Counted from the stretch's first letter, positions 1 to 8,882 are shown. The stretch: DNA of 64,000 nt from Variovorax sp. IB41 (GCF_016405905.1 NZ_JAEFCB010000014.1:1-64000); one strand, 5' to 3'. The notes: a model not told the origin generated them from the sequence alone. A program made the numbers and translations.

Positions 1-281
1 CCGGCGGCAAGGCCGTGCTCGTGCGGCAGGACCGCGTGGTGCTGGCCAACGGCAGCAGCGAATCGTTCCTGCCGGGCCTGGGGCGCCTCGCGATCTGGCG
101 CGCCACGCATGCCGGCGTGACCCTCGAAAGCCTGCTGGCCGCCGTGGCCGCCGCCTGGGCCATGGGCATTCCGCTGAACCTGATCGGCGCCGGCGTGGAG
201 GCTTTCGAAGCCGACCTGCAGGCCGCGCTGGCATCGCTCCAGCTGTCGCAAACGCAGCCCCTTCAACCTCAACTCGCCTGA
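1..281 (+). CDS. Cyanophycin synthetase, C-terminally short form (3' part only)
   Basis: The reading frame is open from base 3 and starts before the window. The visible 93 residues match the Mur-ligase middle domain of CphA: the stretch with GGKAVLVRQDRVVLANG followed by LLAAVAAAWAMGIPLNLI aligns with residues about 640-700 of the full-length CphA just downstream. The protein then stops, so the roughly 140-residue C-terminal ligase domain present in the neighbour is absent. Such a short paralogue (often called CphA') next to a full CphA is known in Burkholderiales. The role would be cytoplasmic, ATP-dependent synthesis of the arginine/aspartate polymer cyanophycin or a partner function in it. 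The next gene begins 34 bp later, so the two are probably one operon. Confidence 0.8.
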   Translation, partial: GGKAVLVRQDRVVLANGSSESFLPGLGRLAIWRATHAGVTLESLLAAVAAAWAMGIPLNLIGAGVEAFEADLQAALASLQLSQTQPLQPQLA

Positions 282-315
282 GGCCTCGCCTCTGGCCAGA
301 TCGCTTCGTAGCCCC

Positions 316-2883
316 ATGAAAGTCACCCGCATCCGAGCCCTTCGCGGGCCCAATCTCTGGAGCCGCCACACCGCCATCGAGGCGGTCGTGGCCTGCGAAG
401 GCGATGAAAACGCCATCAGCAAGCTCGCCGGTTTCGAGGCGCGCCTGCGCGCCCGCTTCCCGACCATCGGCGAGCTGCACCCGATGGTGCTGGGCCAGCC
501 GCTGGCGCTCGCCCACGTGCTGGAGAACGCCGCCGTGGCGCTGCAGGCGCAGGCCGGCTGCGCCGTCAATTTCGGCCACACCTCGCCGACGGTGGAAGAA
601 GGCGTCTACCAGGTCGTCTTCCAGTACAGCGAAGAGGCCGTGGGCCGCCGCGCGATCGAGCTGGCCGATGAACTGATCGCCGCGGCGCTCGCCGACACGC
701 CCTTCGACGCCACCGCCGCCATCACCGACCTGCGCGACCTGGACGAGTCCGAGCGCCTGGGCCCGAGCACCGGCTCCATCGTCGATGCGGCCGTTGCGCG
801 CGGCATTCCATACCGGCGCCTCACGAGCGGGAGCCTCGTGCAGTTCGGCTGGGGCTCCAAGCAGCGCCGCATCCAGGCGGCCGAAGTCGACAGCACCAGC
901 GGCGTGGCCGAAGCCATCGCCCAGGACAAGGAGCTGACCAAGCAACTGCTCAACGCCGCCGGCGTGCCGGTGCCGCTGGGCCGCCCCGTCGCGAGCGCTG
1001 AAGACGGCTGGGTGGCGGCCGGGGAAATCGGCCTGCCGGTCGTGGTGAAGCCGCAGGACGGCAACCAGGGCAAGGGCGTCACCGTCAACATCACCACGAA
1101 GGAGCAGCTGACCTCGGCCTACGACTCGGCCGCCGTCTACGGCGAAGTGATGGTCGAGAAATTCCTGCCGGGCTTCGACTTCCGCCTGCTGGTGGTGGGC
1201 GACCGGCTCGTGGCCGCCGCGCGGCGCGATCCGCCGCAGGTGATCGGCGACGGCCAGCTCACCGTGCGCCAGCTGGTGGACACCGTGAACCTCGACCCGC
1301 GCCGCGGCGAGGGCCACGCCACTTCGCTCACCAAGATCCGCCTGGACGACATCGCCATCGGCCGGCTCGAATCGCAGGGCCTCACGCCCGATAGCGTCCC
1401 CGAGCGCGGCCAGCGCGTGGTGCTGCGCAACAACGCGAACCTCTCCACCGGCGGCACCGCCACCGACGTGACCGACACCGTGCACCCCGAAGTGGCCGCG
1501 CGCGCGGTCGATGCGGCGCAGATGGTGGGCCTGCACATCTGCGGCGTCGACATGGTCTGCGAGAACGTGCTGCGCCCGCTCGAGGAGCAGCACGGCGGCG
1601 TGGTCGAAGTGAACGCCGCGCCGGGCCTTCGCATGCACATCTCGCCCTCGTTCGGCCGCGGCCGCGCGGTCGGCGAGGCGGTCATGGACACGATGTTTTC
1701 GCACGGCGACGACGGCCGCATTCCCGTGGTCGCGGTCACCGGCACCAACGGCAAGACGACGACTGCGCGCCTCATCAATCACCTGCTCGCCTCCAGCGGC
1801 CTGCGCACCGGCATGACCAACACCGACGGCGTGTACGTCGATGGCCGGCAGACCGACAGCGGCGACTGCAGCGGCCCCAAGAGCGCGCGCAACGTGCTGA
1901 TGCACCCCGACGTCGATGCGGCCGTGTTCGAAGTGGCCCGCGGCGGCGTGCTGCGCGAGGGCCTCGGTTTCGACCGCTGCCAGGTGGCCGTGGTCACCAA
2001 CATCGGCAGCGGCGACCACCTGGGCTTGAACTACATCACCACCGTCGAAGACCTCGCGGTGTTGAAGCGCGTGATCGTGCGCAACGTGGCCGCCGACGGC
2101 TACGCGGTGCTCAACGCGGCCGACGTGAACGTGGCCGCGATGGCCGCCGGCTGCCCCGGCCACGTGATCTTCTTCACCGCCGACCGCATGCACCCGGTGA
2201 TGGCCACGCACCGCGCGCAGGGCAAGCGCACCGTGTACGTCGACCAGGACACGCTGGTGGCCGCCGAAGGCTCGTGGCGCGAGCGCATCGCGCTGCGCGA
2301 CGTGCCGATCACGCGCAACGGCACCATCGGCTTCCAGGTCGACAACGTGATGGCCTCGGTGGCCGCGGCCTGGGCCGTGGGCCTGGACTGGGACACCATC
2401 CGCAGCGGCCTGGCGAGCTTCATGAACGACGCGGCCGGCGTGCCCGGGCGCTTCAACGTCATGGACTACCGCGGCGCCACCGTGATCGCCGACTACGGCC
2501 ACAACACCGACGCCATGCGCGCGCTGGTCTCGGCCGTGGACACGATGCCGGCCAACAAGCGCTCGGTGGTGATCAGCGGCGCGGGCGACCGGCGCGATTC
2601 GGACATCCGCGACCAGACGGCCATCCTCGGCGAAGCCTTCGACGACGTGATCCTGTACCAGGACGCGGCGCAAAGGGGCCGTGCCGACGGCGAAGTCATG
2701 GCGCTGCTGCGCCAGGGCCTGCAGGGCGCGGCGCGCACGCGCCAGATCGACGAGATCCGCGGCGAATTCGTGGCGATCGATGCAGCGCTGGCCCGCCTGC
2801 AGCCGGGCGACCTCTCGCTGATCCTGGTGGACCAGGTCGAGGAAGCGCTCGCTCACTTGGCGCAACGCATCGCCGCAGGCTGA
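316..2883 (+). CDS. cphA: Cyanophycin synthetase CphA
   Basis: The protein has 855 residues, close to the usual CphA length of about 870. It polymerises aspartate and arginine into cyanophycin, a nitrogen store, using ATP in the cytoplasm. Domains in order: N-terminal CphA domain (the opening MKVTRIRALRGPNLWSRH is typical), an ATP-grasp ligase from about residue 205 to 470 (VVVKPQDGNQGKGV), and a Mur-ligase domain with P-loop GTNGKT at 476-481, ending in a full C-terminal lobe (VIADYGHN, then VISGAGDRRDSD). The start ATG lies 34 bp after the truncated paralogue. No cyanophycinase gene is visible in the window. Confidence 0.93.
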   Translation: MKVTRIRALRGPNLWSRHTAIEAVVACEGDENAISKLAGFEARLRARFPTIGELHPMVLGQPLALAHVLENAAVALQAQAGCAVNFGHTSPTVEEGVYQVVFQYSEEAVGRRAIELADELIAAALADTPFDATAAITDLRDLDESERLGPSTGSIVDAAVARGIPYRRLTSGSLVQFGWGSKQRRIQAAEVDSTSGVAEAIAQDKELTKQLLNAAGVPVPLGRPVASAEDGWVAAGEIGLPVVVKPQDGNQGKGVTVNITTKEQLTSAYDSAAVYGEVMVEKFLPGFDFRLLVVGDRLVAAARRDPPQVIGDGQLTVRQLVDTVNLDPRRGEGHATSLTKIRLDDIAIGRLESQGLTPDSVPERGQRVVLRNNANLSTGGTATDVTDTVHPEVAARAVDAAQMVGLHICGVDMVCENVLRPLEEQHGGVVEVNAAPGLRMHISPSFGRGRAVGEAVMDTMFSHGDDGRIPVVAVTGTNGKTTTARLINHLLASSGLRTGMTNTDGVYVDGRQTDSGDCSGPKSARNVLMHPDVDAAVFEVARGGVLREGLGFDRCQVAVVTNIGSGDHLGLNYITTVEDLAVLKRVIVRNVAADGYAVLNAADVNVAAMAAGCPGHVIFFTADRMHPVMATHRAQGKRTVYVDQDTLVAAEGSWRERIALRDVPITRNGTIGFQVDNVMASVAAAWAVGLDWDTIRSGLASFMNDAAGVPGRFNVMDYRGATVIADYGHNTDAMRALVSAVDTMPANKRSVVISGAGDRRDSDIRDQTAILGEAFDDVILYQDAAQRGRADGEVMALLRQGLQGAARTRQIDEIRGEFVAIDAALARLQPGDLSLILVDQVEEALAHLAQRIAAG

Positions 2884-3040
2884 CACCCGGGTTGACGGAC
2901 GTGTCCCACAAACAGGGGCGCGTCCGGCCCGCCCGGTCAACGGGGCTGTCCCACACGCCGCGCCTCCCGGTGGGCACCACACTGTGGCTCCGGTCGCGCA
3001 CCTTCTTGTCCTGGAGGACGCGCCCCAACCAGGAGCCCGC

Positions 3041-3451
3041 ATGACAACAACAGTTCGTTCCCTTCTTTCCGCCACGGCCCTCTTCGCCGCCAGCGGCTTC
3101 ATCGTTTTCGGCGCACAGACGGCCAGCGCGCAAGCGCCCGGGTCCAGCGTCCGCATGCAGCAAGAACGCGCGACCTGCGACGGCGTGCAGCAAGACCGCG
3201 CGGCGTGCCTGCGCGAAGCTGGCGCCGCGAAACAGGAAGCCGGCCGCGCCGGTCTCACCACGCCGAGCCCGGCACGAGGCCAGGTCAATTCGCTGGCGCG
3301 CTGCGCCGAGCAGCCCGCGGCCGACCAGGCCGAATGCGAAGCCCGCATCAAGGGCGGCGCCCGCACCACCACCGAAGGCAGCGTGATGGGCGGCGGCGTC
3401 ATTCGCGAAACCGTGACGCCTTTGCCCGCGCAGCCTGCGCCGGCACGTTGA
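3041..3451 (+). CDS. Secreted four-cysteine protein, paralogue 1
   Basis: A 136-residue protein with an N-terminal signal peptide (hydrophobic run SLLSATALFAASGFIVFGA, cleavage likely after TASA). The mature part has four cysteines in a CxnQQDRAACxREAGAAxQEA...LARC...xxCEARxxGG pattern and ends in EGSVMGGGVIRETV. The next gene has the same pattern, so the pair are tandem paralogues. AGGAG lies 7 bp before the chosen ATG; an in-frame extension upstream has no ribosome site. I do not recognise a named function. Two likely disulfides and export suggest a periplasmic or secreted protein. Confidence 0.78.
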   Translation: MTTTVRSLLSATALFAASGFIVFGAQTASAQAPGSSVRMQQERATCDGVQQDRAACLREAGAAKQEAGRAGLTTPSPARGQVNSLARCAEQPAADQAECEARIKGGARTTTEGSVMGGGVIRETVTPLPAQPAPAR

Positions 3452-3482
3452 TTTGCTGACTGACTACGCCAAGGAGCACATC

Positions 3483-3992
3483 ATGAAAAGCAATACCCGT
3501 TCGATCGTCCTCGCCCTGCTCGCCGTCGGCGGCATGGCCAGCGCCACCCTGGCCACCGCGCAAAGCGGCCGCGGCGGCATCTACCAGCAAGAGCTTTCGG
3601 TCTGCGGCCACAACCAGCAAGACCGCGCGGCCTGCATCCGCGAAGCCGGTGCTGCCCGCCAGGAAGCCGCACGCGGCGGCCTGACCGGCGCGCCCGACTA
3701 CCGCGCCAACGCGCTCGCACGCTGCGGCCTTCAGCAGTCGCCCGGTGACCGCAGGGATTGCGAAGCCCGCGTGCTCGGCGGCGCGGGCAACACCAGCGCC
3801 AGCGTCGAAGGCAGCGTGATGGGCGGCGGCGTAATCCGCGAATCGGTCACCACCGTCGTGATGCCTGCGCCTATGCCGATGCCTGCGGAGCGCGCACCTG
3901 CGCCGATCCTGGTGCCGATGCCCGCGGAGCGGGTGCCCGCCCCGATGATGCCGCCACCGCGTCCTGCACCGATGCCGGCCCCTCTGCGCTGA
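3483..3992 (+). CDS. Secreted four-cysteine protein, paralogue 2, proline-rich tail
   Basis: A 169-residue paralogue of the preceding gene, 31 bp downstream of it, with a strong AAGGAG site before the ATG. It has a signal peptide (MKSNTRSIVLALLAVGGMASATLATAQ), the conserved block NQQDRAACIREAGAARQEA and the closing EGSVMGGGVIRESV. Unlike its partner it continues into a low-complexity tail of PMPAERxPAP repeats rich in Pro, Met and Ala. The core is the same fold by inspection; the tail is an addition that may be unstructured or interact with the envelope. Function unknown. Confidence 0.78.
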   Translation: MKSNTRSIVLALLAVGGMASATLATAQSGRGGIYQQELSVCGHNQQDRAACIREAGAARQEAARGGLTGAPDYRANALARCGLQQSPGDRRDCEARVLGGAGNTSASVEGSVMGGGVIRESVTTVVMPAPMPMPAERAPAPILVPMPAERVPAPMMPPPRPAPMPAPLR

Positions 3993-4010
3993 TTGCGAAG
4001 GCTCCGCCGC

Positions 4011-4031
4011 CCGTCCCGCACGGCGGGACGG
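4011..4031 (+). terminator. GC-rich hairpin after the paralogue pair
   Basis: CCGTCCCG at 4011-4018 pairs perfectly with CGGGACGG at 4024-4031 around a 5-nt loop, 19 bp after the stop of the second paralogue. There is no T-run, so it would be a weak or Rho-assisted terminator. Placement is the main support. Confidence 0.4.
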
Positions 4032-4049
4032 CGATGCCCTTGCTTGTCA

Positions 4050-4077
4050 CACGACTGTCATAAAACACACAGTCGTG
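4050..4077. promoter_or_regulatory. 9-bp inverted repeat upstream of the 84-residue protein
   Basis: CACGACTGT (4050-4058) and ACAGTCGTG (4069-4077) are perfect inverted repeats 10 nt apart, 45 bp before the ATG at 4122. It could be an operator or a leader hairpin. The AT-rich element TATAGT at 4083-4088 could be a -10 hexamer. No experimental meaning can be read from sequence alone. Confidence 0.4.
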
Positions 4078-4121
4078 CTAGCTATAGTTCTCGGTCCCTG
4101 CCCACCGAGGAACTCTTTCCC

Positions 4122-4376
4122 ATGAATGCCATCAAGGTCGCTCGCCGATTCATAGAAACGGACCCGGCCAACGAATCGGCCAAGATCCTGGCCCAGCTCG
4201 TGTTGGCCCTGGAGTCCGAACGCAGCTTCGAGCTGGTCACCCTCTACAGCCTGGACTACAAGAGCTTCGAGCTCGCCATGGACATCCTGAAGGAATGGCG
4301 CCTGGACCGCTACTACGCCAGCAAGTCCAAGCTGTTCGACCTGTCCCTGCAAGTCACCGAACTCGAAAAAAGCTGA
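4122..4376 (+). CDS. Conserved small protein of unknown function (84 aa)
   Basis: MNAIKVARRFIETDPANES opens an 84-residue, mostly helical, acidic and soluble-looking protein with no signal or membrane segment. The start is chosen at the ATG preceded by GAGGAACTC; the frame is open further upstream but without a ribosome site. It stops 15 bp from the convergent SDR gene, and CTGAGCG at 4373-4379 pairs with CGCTCAG at 4389-4395 over both stop codons, a possible shared terminator. I do not recognise a family function. Codon bias at third positions supports a real gene. Confidence 0.7.
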   Translation: MNAIKVARRFIETDPANESAKILAQLVLALESERSFELVTLYSLDYKSFELAMDILKEWRLDRYYASKSKLFDLSLQVTELEKS

Positions 4377-4391
4377 GCGCGGACGCGTCGC

Positions 4392-5171
4392 TCAGACCAG
4401 CATCCCGCCCGACACCTCGATGCGCTGGGCATTCACCCAGCGACTCCCCTCCCCGAGCAAGCCCGCGATCGCACCGCCGATGTCGTCGGGCTTGCCCGCG
4501 CGTCCGAGCGCGGTGAAGCCCGCGACCATCGCGTTCACCTGCGCGTTGTCGCGCACCATGCCGCCGCTGAAGTCGGTCTCGATCGCGCCCGGTGCGATCG
4601 TGTTCGCCGCGATGCCGCGCTTGCCCAGTTCCTTGGCCAGATAGCGCGTCAGCACTTCCACGGCGCCCTTCATCGCGGCATAGGCCGACGCGCCCTCCAT
4701 GGCGAAGCGCGTGAGCCCCGTCGACACGTTGACGATGCGCCCACCGTCGTTGATCAGCGGCAGCAGCTTCTGCGTGAGGAAGTACGTGCCCTTGAAGTGG
4801 ATGTTGTAGAGCGTATCGAACTGCGCTTCGGTCATGTCCTCGAAGTTCACGTGCAGGCCGACGCCCGCGTTGTTCACCAGGAAGTCGAAGCGCTCGCGCT
4901 GCCAGGTGGCCGCGAGCGCCGCCTTCACCGATTCGGCGAACGCGGCGAAGGCCTTGCTGTCGCCGACGTCCAGTTGCAGCGCGACGGCGCGGCGCCCTTT
5001 CGCCTCGATCTCCGACACCACCGCCCGCGCGCTGGCTTCGTTCGACACATAGGTCAGGATCACATCGACGCCATCGGCGGCGAGCGCCAGCGCGGCGCTG
5101 CGGCCCAGGCCCCGGCCGCCGCCGGTGATGAGTGCGATGCGGGACGGGTGGGAGGTGGTGGAAGCGGTCAT
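4392..5171 (-). CDS. SDR-family NAD(P)-dependent oxidoreductase
   Basis: A 259-residue classical short-chain dehydrogenase/reductase with a Rossmann fold. The cofactor motif TGGGRGLG is at residues 16-23, NNAG at 100-103, Ser150, and the catalytic pair Tyr164/Lys168 in YAAMK. The C-terminus ISGGMLV-like ending is typical of the family. The substrate cannot be read. It is divergent from a LysR gene whose start lies about 120 bp away, the usual arrangement for a LysR-controlled target, so induction by the LysR protein is likely. Confidence 0.88.
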   Translation of the reverse strand: MTASTTSHPSRIALITGGGRGLGRSAALALAADGVDVILTYVSNEASARAVVSEIEAKGRRAVALQLDVGDSKAFAAFAESVKAALAATWQRERFDFLVNNAGVGLHVNFEDMTEAQFDTLYNIHFKGTYFLTQKLLPLINDGGRIVNVSTGLTRFAMEGASAYAAMKGAVEVLTRYLAKELGKRGIAANTIAPGAIETDFSGGMVRDNAQVNAMVAGFTALGRAGKPDDIGGAIAGLLGEGSRWVNAQRIEVSGGMLV

Positions 5172-5289
5172 TTCAAAGTCCTTGGTGGTGGATCGGTGGA
5201 TCGATGGGAGGACTTTAAAAATGCCGGCAGAAAGATAAATTCCGCCAAACTACGCACACTGTTATCCAGAAACGAAACAATCTGCCGCC

Positions 5290-6339
5290 ATGACCACCGA
5301 CGAACTGCGCATCTTCTCGAAGGTGGCCGAGCTCGCGAGCTTCAGCCGCGCCGCCGACCAGCTCGGCCTGACCCGCGCGCGCGTCTCCGTGGCCGTGCAG
5401 CAACTCGAAGAGCGCCTGGGCACGCGGCTCCTGCAGCGCACCACGCGCAGCGTGCGCCTCACGGAAGACGGCGCGCGCTTTCTCGACCGCTGCAAGGACT
5501 ACCTGGCCGAAGGCGAGCAGCTGGCCACCATGTTCCGTTCGAACACCGGCGGCCTCACCGGGCGCCTGCGCATCGACCTGCCGGCCACCGTGGCGCGCGA
5601 CCTCGTCATTCCGCGCCTGCCCGAATTCCTCGCGCGGCATCCGGCGCTGGAGATCGGCATCAGCACCACCGACCGCCGCGTCGATCTCGTGAACGAAGGC
5701 TTCGACTGCGTGCTGCGCGTGGGCGTGCTGGGCGATTCCGAACTGGTCGCGCGGCCGCTCGGTTTCATGCGCATGGCCAACGCCGCCAGCCCCGCCTACC
5801 TGCAGGCGCACGGCACGCCGCAGACGCTGGCCGACCTCGCGCAGCACCGCATCGTGCACTTCGCGCAGACCCTCTCGCCGAACGACGCGGGCTGGGAATA
5901 CTTCGACGCGGCCCAGGGCCGCTACCGCATGCAGGCGATGCGCGCCATCGTCGCGGTGAACGGCACCGATGCCTACAACGCCGCGGCGATCGCGGGTCTC
6001 GGCCTGATCCAGGCGCCGGTCGGCGGCCTCGCGCCCTGCTTTGCGGAAGGCTCGCTCGTGCAGGTGATGCCGGCGTTCACCGCGCGCCCGATGCCGGTGT
6101 CGCTGGTGTACGTCAACCGCCGCCAGCTCGCGCCGCGCGTGCTCGCGGTGATGAACTGGCTCGCCGAACTCCTCGCGCCCTACTTCGTCGCGGACAGCAA
6201 CTTGACTATTTCCCCCAGCGCAGCACCAGCGGATCGAGTCGCTTCGCCGTCTCGATCAGCCCGGCGCGCGTCGCGGGGTGCATCGCCGGCAGCGGATGCC
6301 GCGGCGCCTCGCAAGCGATCACGCCGCCCTCCTTCATGA
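5290..6339 (+). CDS. LysR-family regulator with an unusual C-terminal extension
   Basis: The N-terminal winged helix (TTDELRIFSKVAELASFSRAADQL) and the effector domain are of standard LysR type and probably control the divergent SDR gene. The protein is 349 residues, about 45 longer than usual. After FVADSN (about residue 304) the reading frame has no stop and runs into the convergent dehydratase gene, adding a tail of Ser, Arg and Ala that is simply the antisense of that gene. The tail is probably non-functional. A short GATAA (5234-5238)/TTATC (5262-5266) inverted repeat lies in the intergenic region and could be part of its operator. Confidence 0.87.
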   Translation: MTTDELRIFSKVAELASFSRAADQLGLTRARVSVAVQQLEERLGTRLLQRTTRSVRLTEDGARFLDRCKDYLAEGEQLATMFRSNTGGLTGRLRIDLPATVARDLVIPRLPEFLARHPALEIGISTTDRRVDLVNEGFDCVLRVGVLGDSELVARPLGFMRMANAASPAYLQAHGTPQTLADLAQHRIVHFAQTLSPNDAGWEYFDAAQGRYRMQAMRAIVAVNGTDAYNAAAIAGLGLIQAPVGGLAPCFAEGSLVQVMPAFTARPMPVSLVYVNRRQLAPRVLAVMNWLAELLAPYFVADSNLTISPSAAPADRVASPSRSARRASRGASPAADAAAPRKRSRRPPS

Positions 6340-7123
6340 GCGACTTGCAGGCCAGGAGGCCCGCCTGCCGGTTCTCGTAGTTGATGAGCGGTAGCCACTG
6401 CTGGTACAGCGCGAAGGCCTTGTCGCGGTCGCCCGCGCGGTGCGCCTCGATGATCGGGCGGATGCCATCGGGATAGCCGCCGCCGGTCATCGAACCGGTC
6501 GCGCCGGCGTCGAGGTCGGGCATCAGCGTGATGGCCTCTTCGCCGTCCCACGGGCCTTCGATGGCGTCACCGCCGAGGCGAATCAATTCACGCAGTTTCG
6601 CCGCCGCGTTCGCGGTCTCGATCTTGAAATACGCGACGTGCTCGATCTCCTTGGCCATGCGCGCGAGGAACGGCGCCGACAGCACCGTGCCGCTCGCGGG
6701 CGCGTCCTGGACCATGATCGGAATGCCCACCGCATCCGAGAGCCGCGCATAGAACTCATGGATCTGCGGCTCCGGCACGCGGAAGGTCGCACCGTGGTAC
6801 GGCGGCATCACCATCAGCATCGCAGCGCCCATGTCCTGTGCGCGGCGGCTGCGCTCGGCGCAGACCTTGGTGCTGTAGTGCGTGGTGGTCACGATCACCG
6901 GCACGCGGCCGTTCACATGCTCGAGCATCGTGCGCGTGAGCACTTCGCGCTCCTCGTCCGACAGCACGAACTGCTCCGAGAAATTCGCGAGGATGCAGAG
7001 GCCATCGGAGCCCGCGTCGATCATGAAATCGACGCAGCGCTTCTGGCTCTCCAGGTCGAGCGCGCCCTGTTCGGTGAAGGTGGTCGGCACCACCGGGAAG
7101 ATGCCGCGGTATCTGGGGGTCAT
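6206..7123 (-). CDS. DapA-family dehydratase, likely 2-keto-3-deoxy-L-arabinonate dehydratase
   Basis: A 305-residue class I aldolase/dehydratase of the dihydrodipicolinate synthase family. The Schiff-base lysine is Lys167 in AYFKIETAN. The segment that holds the catalytic tyrosine in DapA reads IMVQDAPASG here, with no tyrosine, which argues against DapA itself. Context is decisive: it follows an IlvD/Edd aldonate dehydratase by 10 bp and shares a regulon with a lactonase, a sugar dehydrogenase and a semialdehyde dehydrogenase. The expected reaction is dehydration of a 2-keto-3-deoxy pentonate to 2-ketoglutarate semialdehyde. An aldolase or a 5-keto-4-deoxyglucarate dehydratase role is a weaker alternative. 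Confidence 0.85.
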   Translation of the reverse strand: MTPRYRGIFPVVPTTFTEQGALDLESQKRCVDFMIDAGSDGLCILANFSEQFVLSDEEREVLTRTMLEHVNGRVPVIVTTTHYSTKVCAERSRRAQDMGAAMLMVMPPYHGATFRVPEPQIHEFYARLSDAVGIPIMVQDAPASGTVLSAPFLARMAKEIEHVAYFKIETANAAAKLRELIRLGGDAIEGPWDGEEAITLMPDLDAGATGSMTGGGYPDGIRPIIEAHRAGDRDKAFALYQQWLPLINYENRQAGLLACKSLMKEGGVIACEAPRHPLPAMHPATRAGLIETAKRLDPLVLRWGK

Positions 7124-7133
7124 GGTCTGTGAT

Positions 7134-8882
7134 TCAGTGTGAATGGCGGGGAACGGCGGCGCCTCTGCAGCCCACCAGGAAGTCGAAGTCGCAGCCCTCG
7201 TCGGCCTGCAGCACGTGGTTCACATAGAGCTTCTGGTAGCCGCCGCCGCGCGTGCTCATCGGCTGCGCATCGGATGCGGACAACGACGCGAGGCGCGATG
7301 CGAGCTCCTCATCGCTGATGTCCAGGTGCAGGCGCCCCGCATCGCAGTCGAGTTCGATCCAGTCGCCGTCGCGCACCGCCGCGAGCGGCCCGCCGTCGGC
7401 AGCCTCGGGCGCGACGTGCAGCACCACCGTGCCATACGCCGTGCCGCTCATGCGCGCATCGGAGATGCGCACCATGTCCTTCACGCCCTGGCGCAGCAGC
7501 TTCGGCGGCAGCCCCATGTTGCCCACCTCGGCCATGCCGGGATAGCCCTTGGGACCGCAGTTCTTGAGCACCATCACCGAGCTCGCATCGATGTCCAGCG
7601 ACTCGTCGACGATGCGCTCCTTGTAGTGCTCCAGGTTCTCGAACACCACGGCGCGGCCGCGGTGCTTGAGCAGTTCGGGCGATGCGGCCGAAGGCTTGAG
7701 CACCGCGCCGCGCGGCGAGAGATTGCCGCGCAGGATGCGGATGCCGCCGTCGGCGATCAGCGGCTTGTCGAGCGGACGGATCACCTCGTCGTTCAAGCTT
7801 GGCGCCTCACGCACGTTGTCCCAGATCGAGTGGCCGTTGACCGTGAGCGCACCCGGATGCGGCAGCAGGCCGTTCTCGCCGAGGCGGCGCAGCACCGCGG
7901 GCAGCCCACCCGCGTAATAGAACTCTTCCATCAGGAAGCGCCCCGAGGGCATCAGGTCCACGATGGTCGGCGTGTGGCTGCCGATGCGCGTCCAGTCTTC
8001 CAGTTCGAGATCGACGCCGATGCGGCCGGCGATCGCCTTCAGGTGGATCACCGCGTTGGTCGATCCGCCGATGGCCGCGTTCACGCGGATCGCGTTCTCG
8101 AACGCCTCGCGCGTGAGGATCTTCGAGAGCGTGAGCCCTTCCTTGGCCATCTGCACCGCGCGCATGCCCGACATCTGCGCGAGCACGTAGCGCCGCGCAT
8201 CGACCGCCGGAATCGCCGCGTTGTGCGGCAGCGAAGTGCCCAGCGCCTCGGCCATGCAGGCCATCGTCGAGGCGGTGCCCATCGTGTTGCAGGTGCCCGC
8301 CGAACGCGACATGCCGCCTTCGGCCGAGAGGAACTGGTGCAGGTTGATCTCGCCCGCCTTCAGCGATTCGTGCAGCTGCCACACGGCCGTGCCCGAGCCG
8401 ATGTCCTTGCCGTCGAGCTTGCCGTTGAGCATCGGCCCGCCCGTCACAACGATGGCGGGGATGTCGCAGCTCGCCGCGCCCATCAGCAGCGCCGGCGTGG
8501 TCTTGTCACAGCCCGTGAGCAGCACGACCGCATCGACAGGGTTGCCGCGGATGGCCTCCTCCACGTCCATGCTCGCGAGGTTGCGCGTGAGCATCGCGGT
8601 CGGCCGCAGGTTCGATTCGCCGTTGGAGAACACCGGGAACTCCACCGGAAAACCACCCGCCTCCGAGATGCCGCGCTTCACATGCTCCGCGATCTTGCGG
8701 AAGTGCGCGTTGCACGGCGTGAGCTCCGACCAGGTGTTGCAGATGCCCACGATCGGCCGGCCGTCGAACTCGTGGTCCGGAATGCCCTGGTTCTTCATCC
8801 AGCTGCGGTACATGAAACCGTTCTTGTCGGCCGAGCCGAACCATTCGGTCGAGCGCAGTTTCTTCGGAGGGGTGTCCGGCAT
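7134..8882 (-). CDS. IlvD/Edd-family aldonate dehydratase, likely L-arabinonate dehydratase
   Basis: A 582-residue iron-sulfur dehydratase. The three cluster cysteines are visible as Cys48 (VGICNTWSE), Cys125 (TGCDKTTPA, with Lys127 as the carbamylation/metal site) and Cys198 (AGTCNTMGTA). The length and the opening RSTEWFGSADKNGFMYRSW fit the sugar-acid branch (L-arabinonate, xylonate, galactonate) rather than IlvD. It removes water from a C5 or C6 aldonate to give the 2-keto-3-deoxy acid used by the next gene 10 bp downstream. Which sugar acid is preferred cannot be fixed from sequence. Confidence 0.9.
   Translation of the reverse strand: MPDTPPKKLRSTEWFGSADKNGFMYRSWMKNQGIPDHEFDGRPIVGICNTWSELTPCNAHFRKIAEHVKRGISEAGGFPVEFPVFSNGESNLRPTAMLTRNLASMDVEEAIRGNPVDAVVLLTGCDKTTPALLMGAASCDIPAIVVTGGPMLNGKLDGKDIGSGTAVWQLHESLKAGEINLHQFLSAEGGMSRSAGTCNTMGTASTMACMAEALGTSLPHNAAIPAVDARRYVLAQMSGMRAVQMAKEGLTLSKILTREAFENAIRVNAAIGGSTNAVIHLKAIAGRIGVDLELEDWTRIGSHTPTIVDLMPSGRFLMEEFYYAGGLPAVLRRLGENGLLPHPGALTVNGHSIWDNVREAPSLNDEVIRPLDKPLIADGGIRILRGNLSPRGAVLKPSAASPELLKHRGRAVVFENLEHYKERIVDESLDIDASSVMVLKNCGPKGYPGMAEVGNMGLPPKLLRQGVKDMVRISDARMSGTAYGTVVLHVAPEAADGGPLAAVRDGDWIELDCDAGRLHLDISDEELASRLASLSASDAQPMSTRGGGYQKLYVNHVLQADEGCDFDFLVGCRGAAVPRHSH

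Noticed and set aside
2884-2960. Two TGTCCCACA copies after cphA as a possible operator or terminator
   Set aside because: They are direct, not inverted, with no stable stem and no neighbouring regulator; support is too weak.
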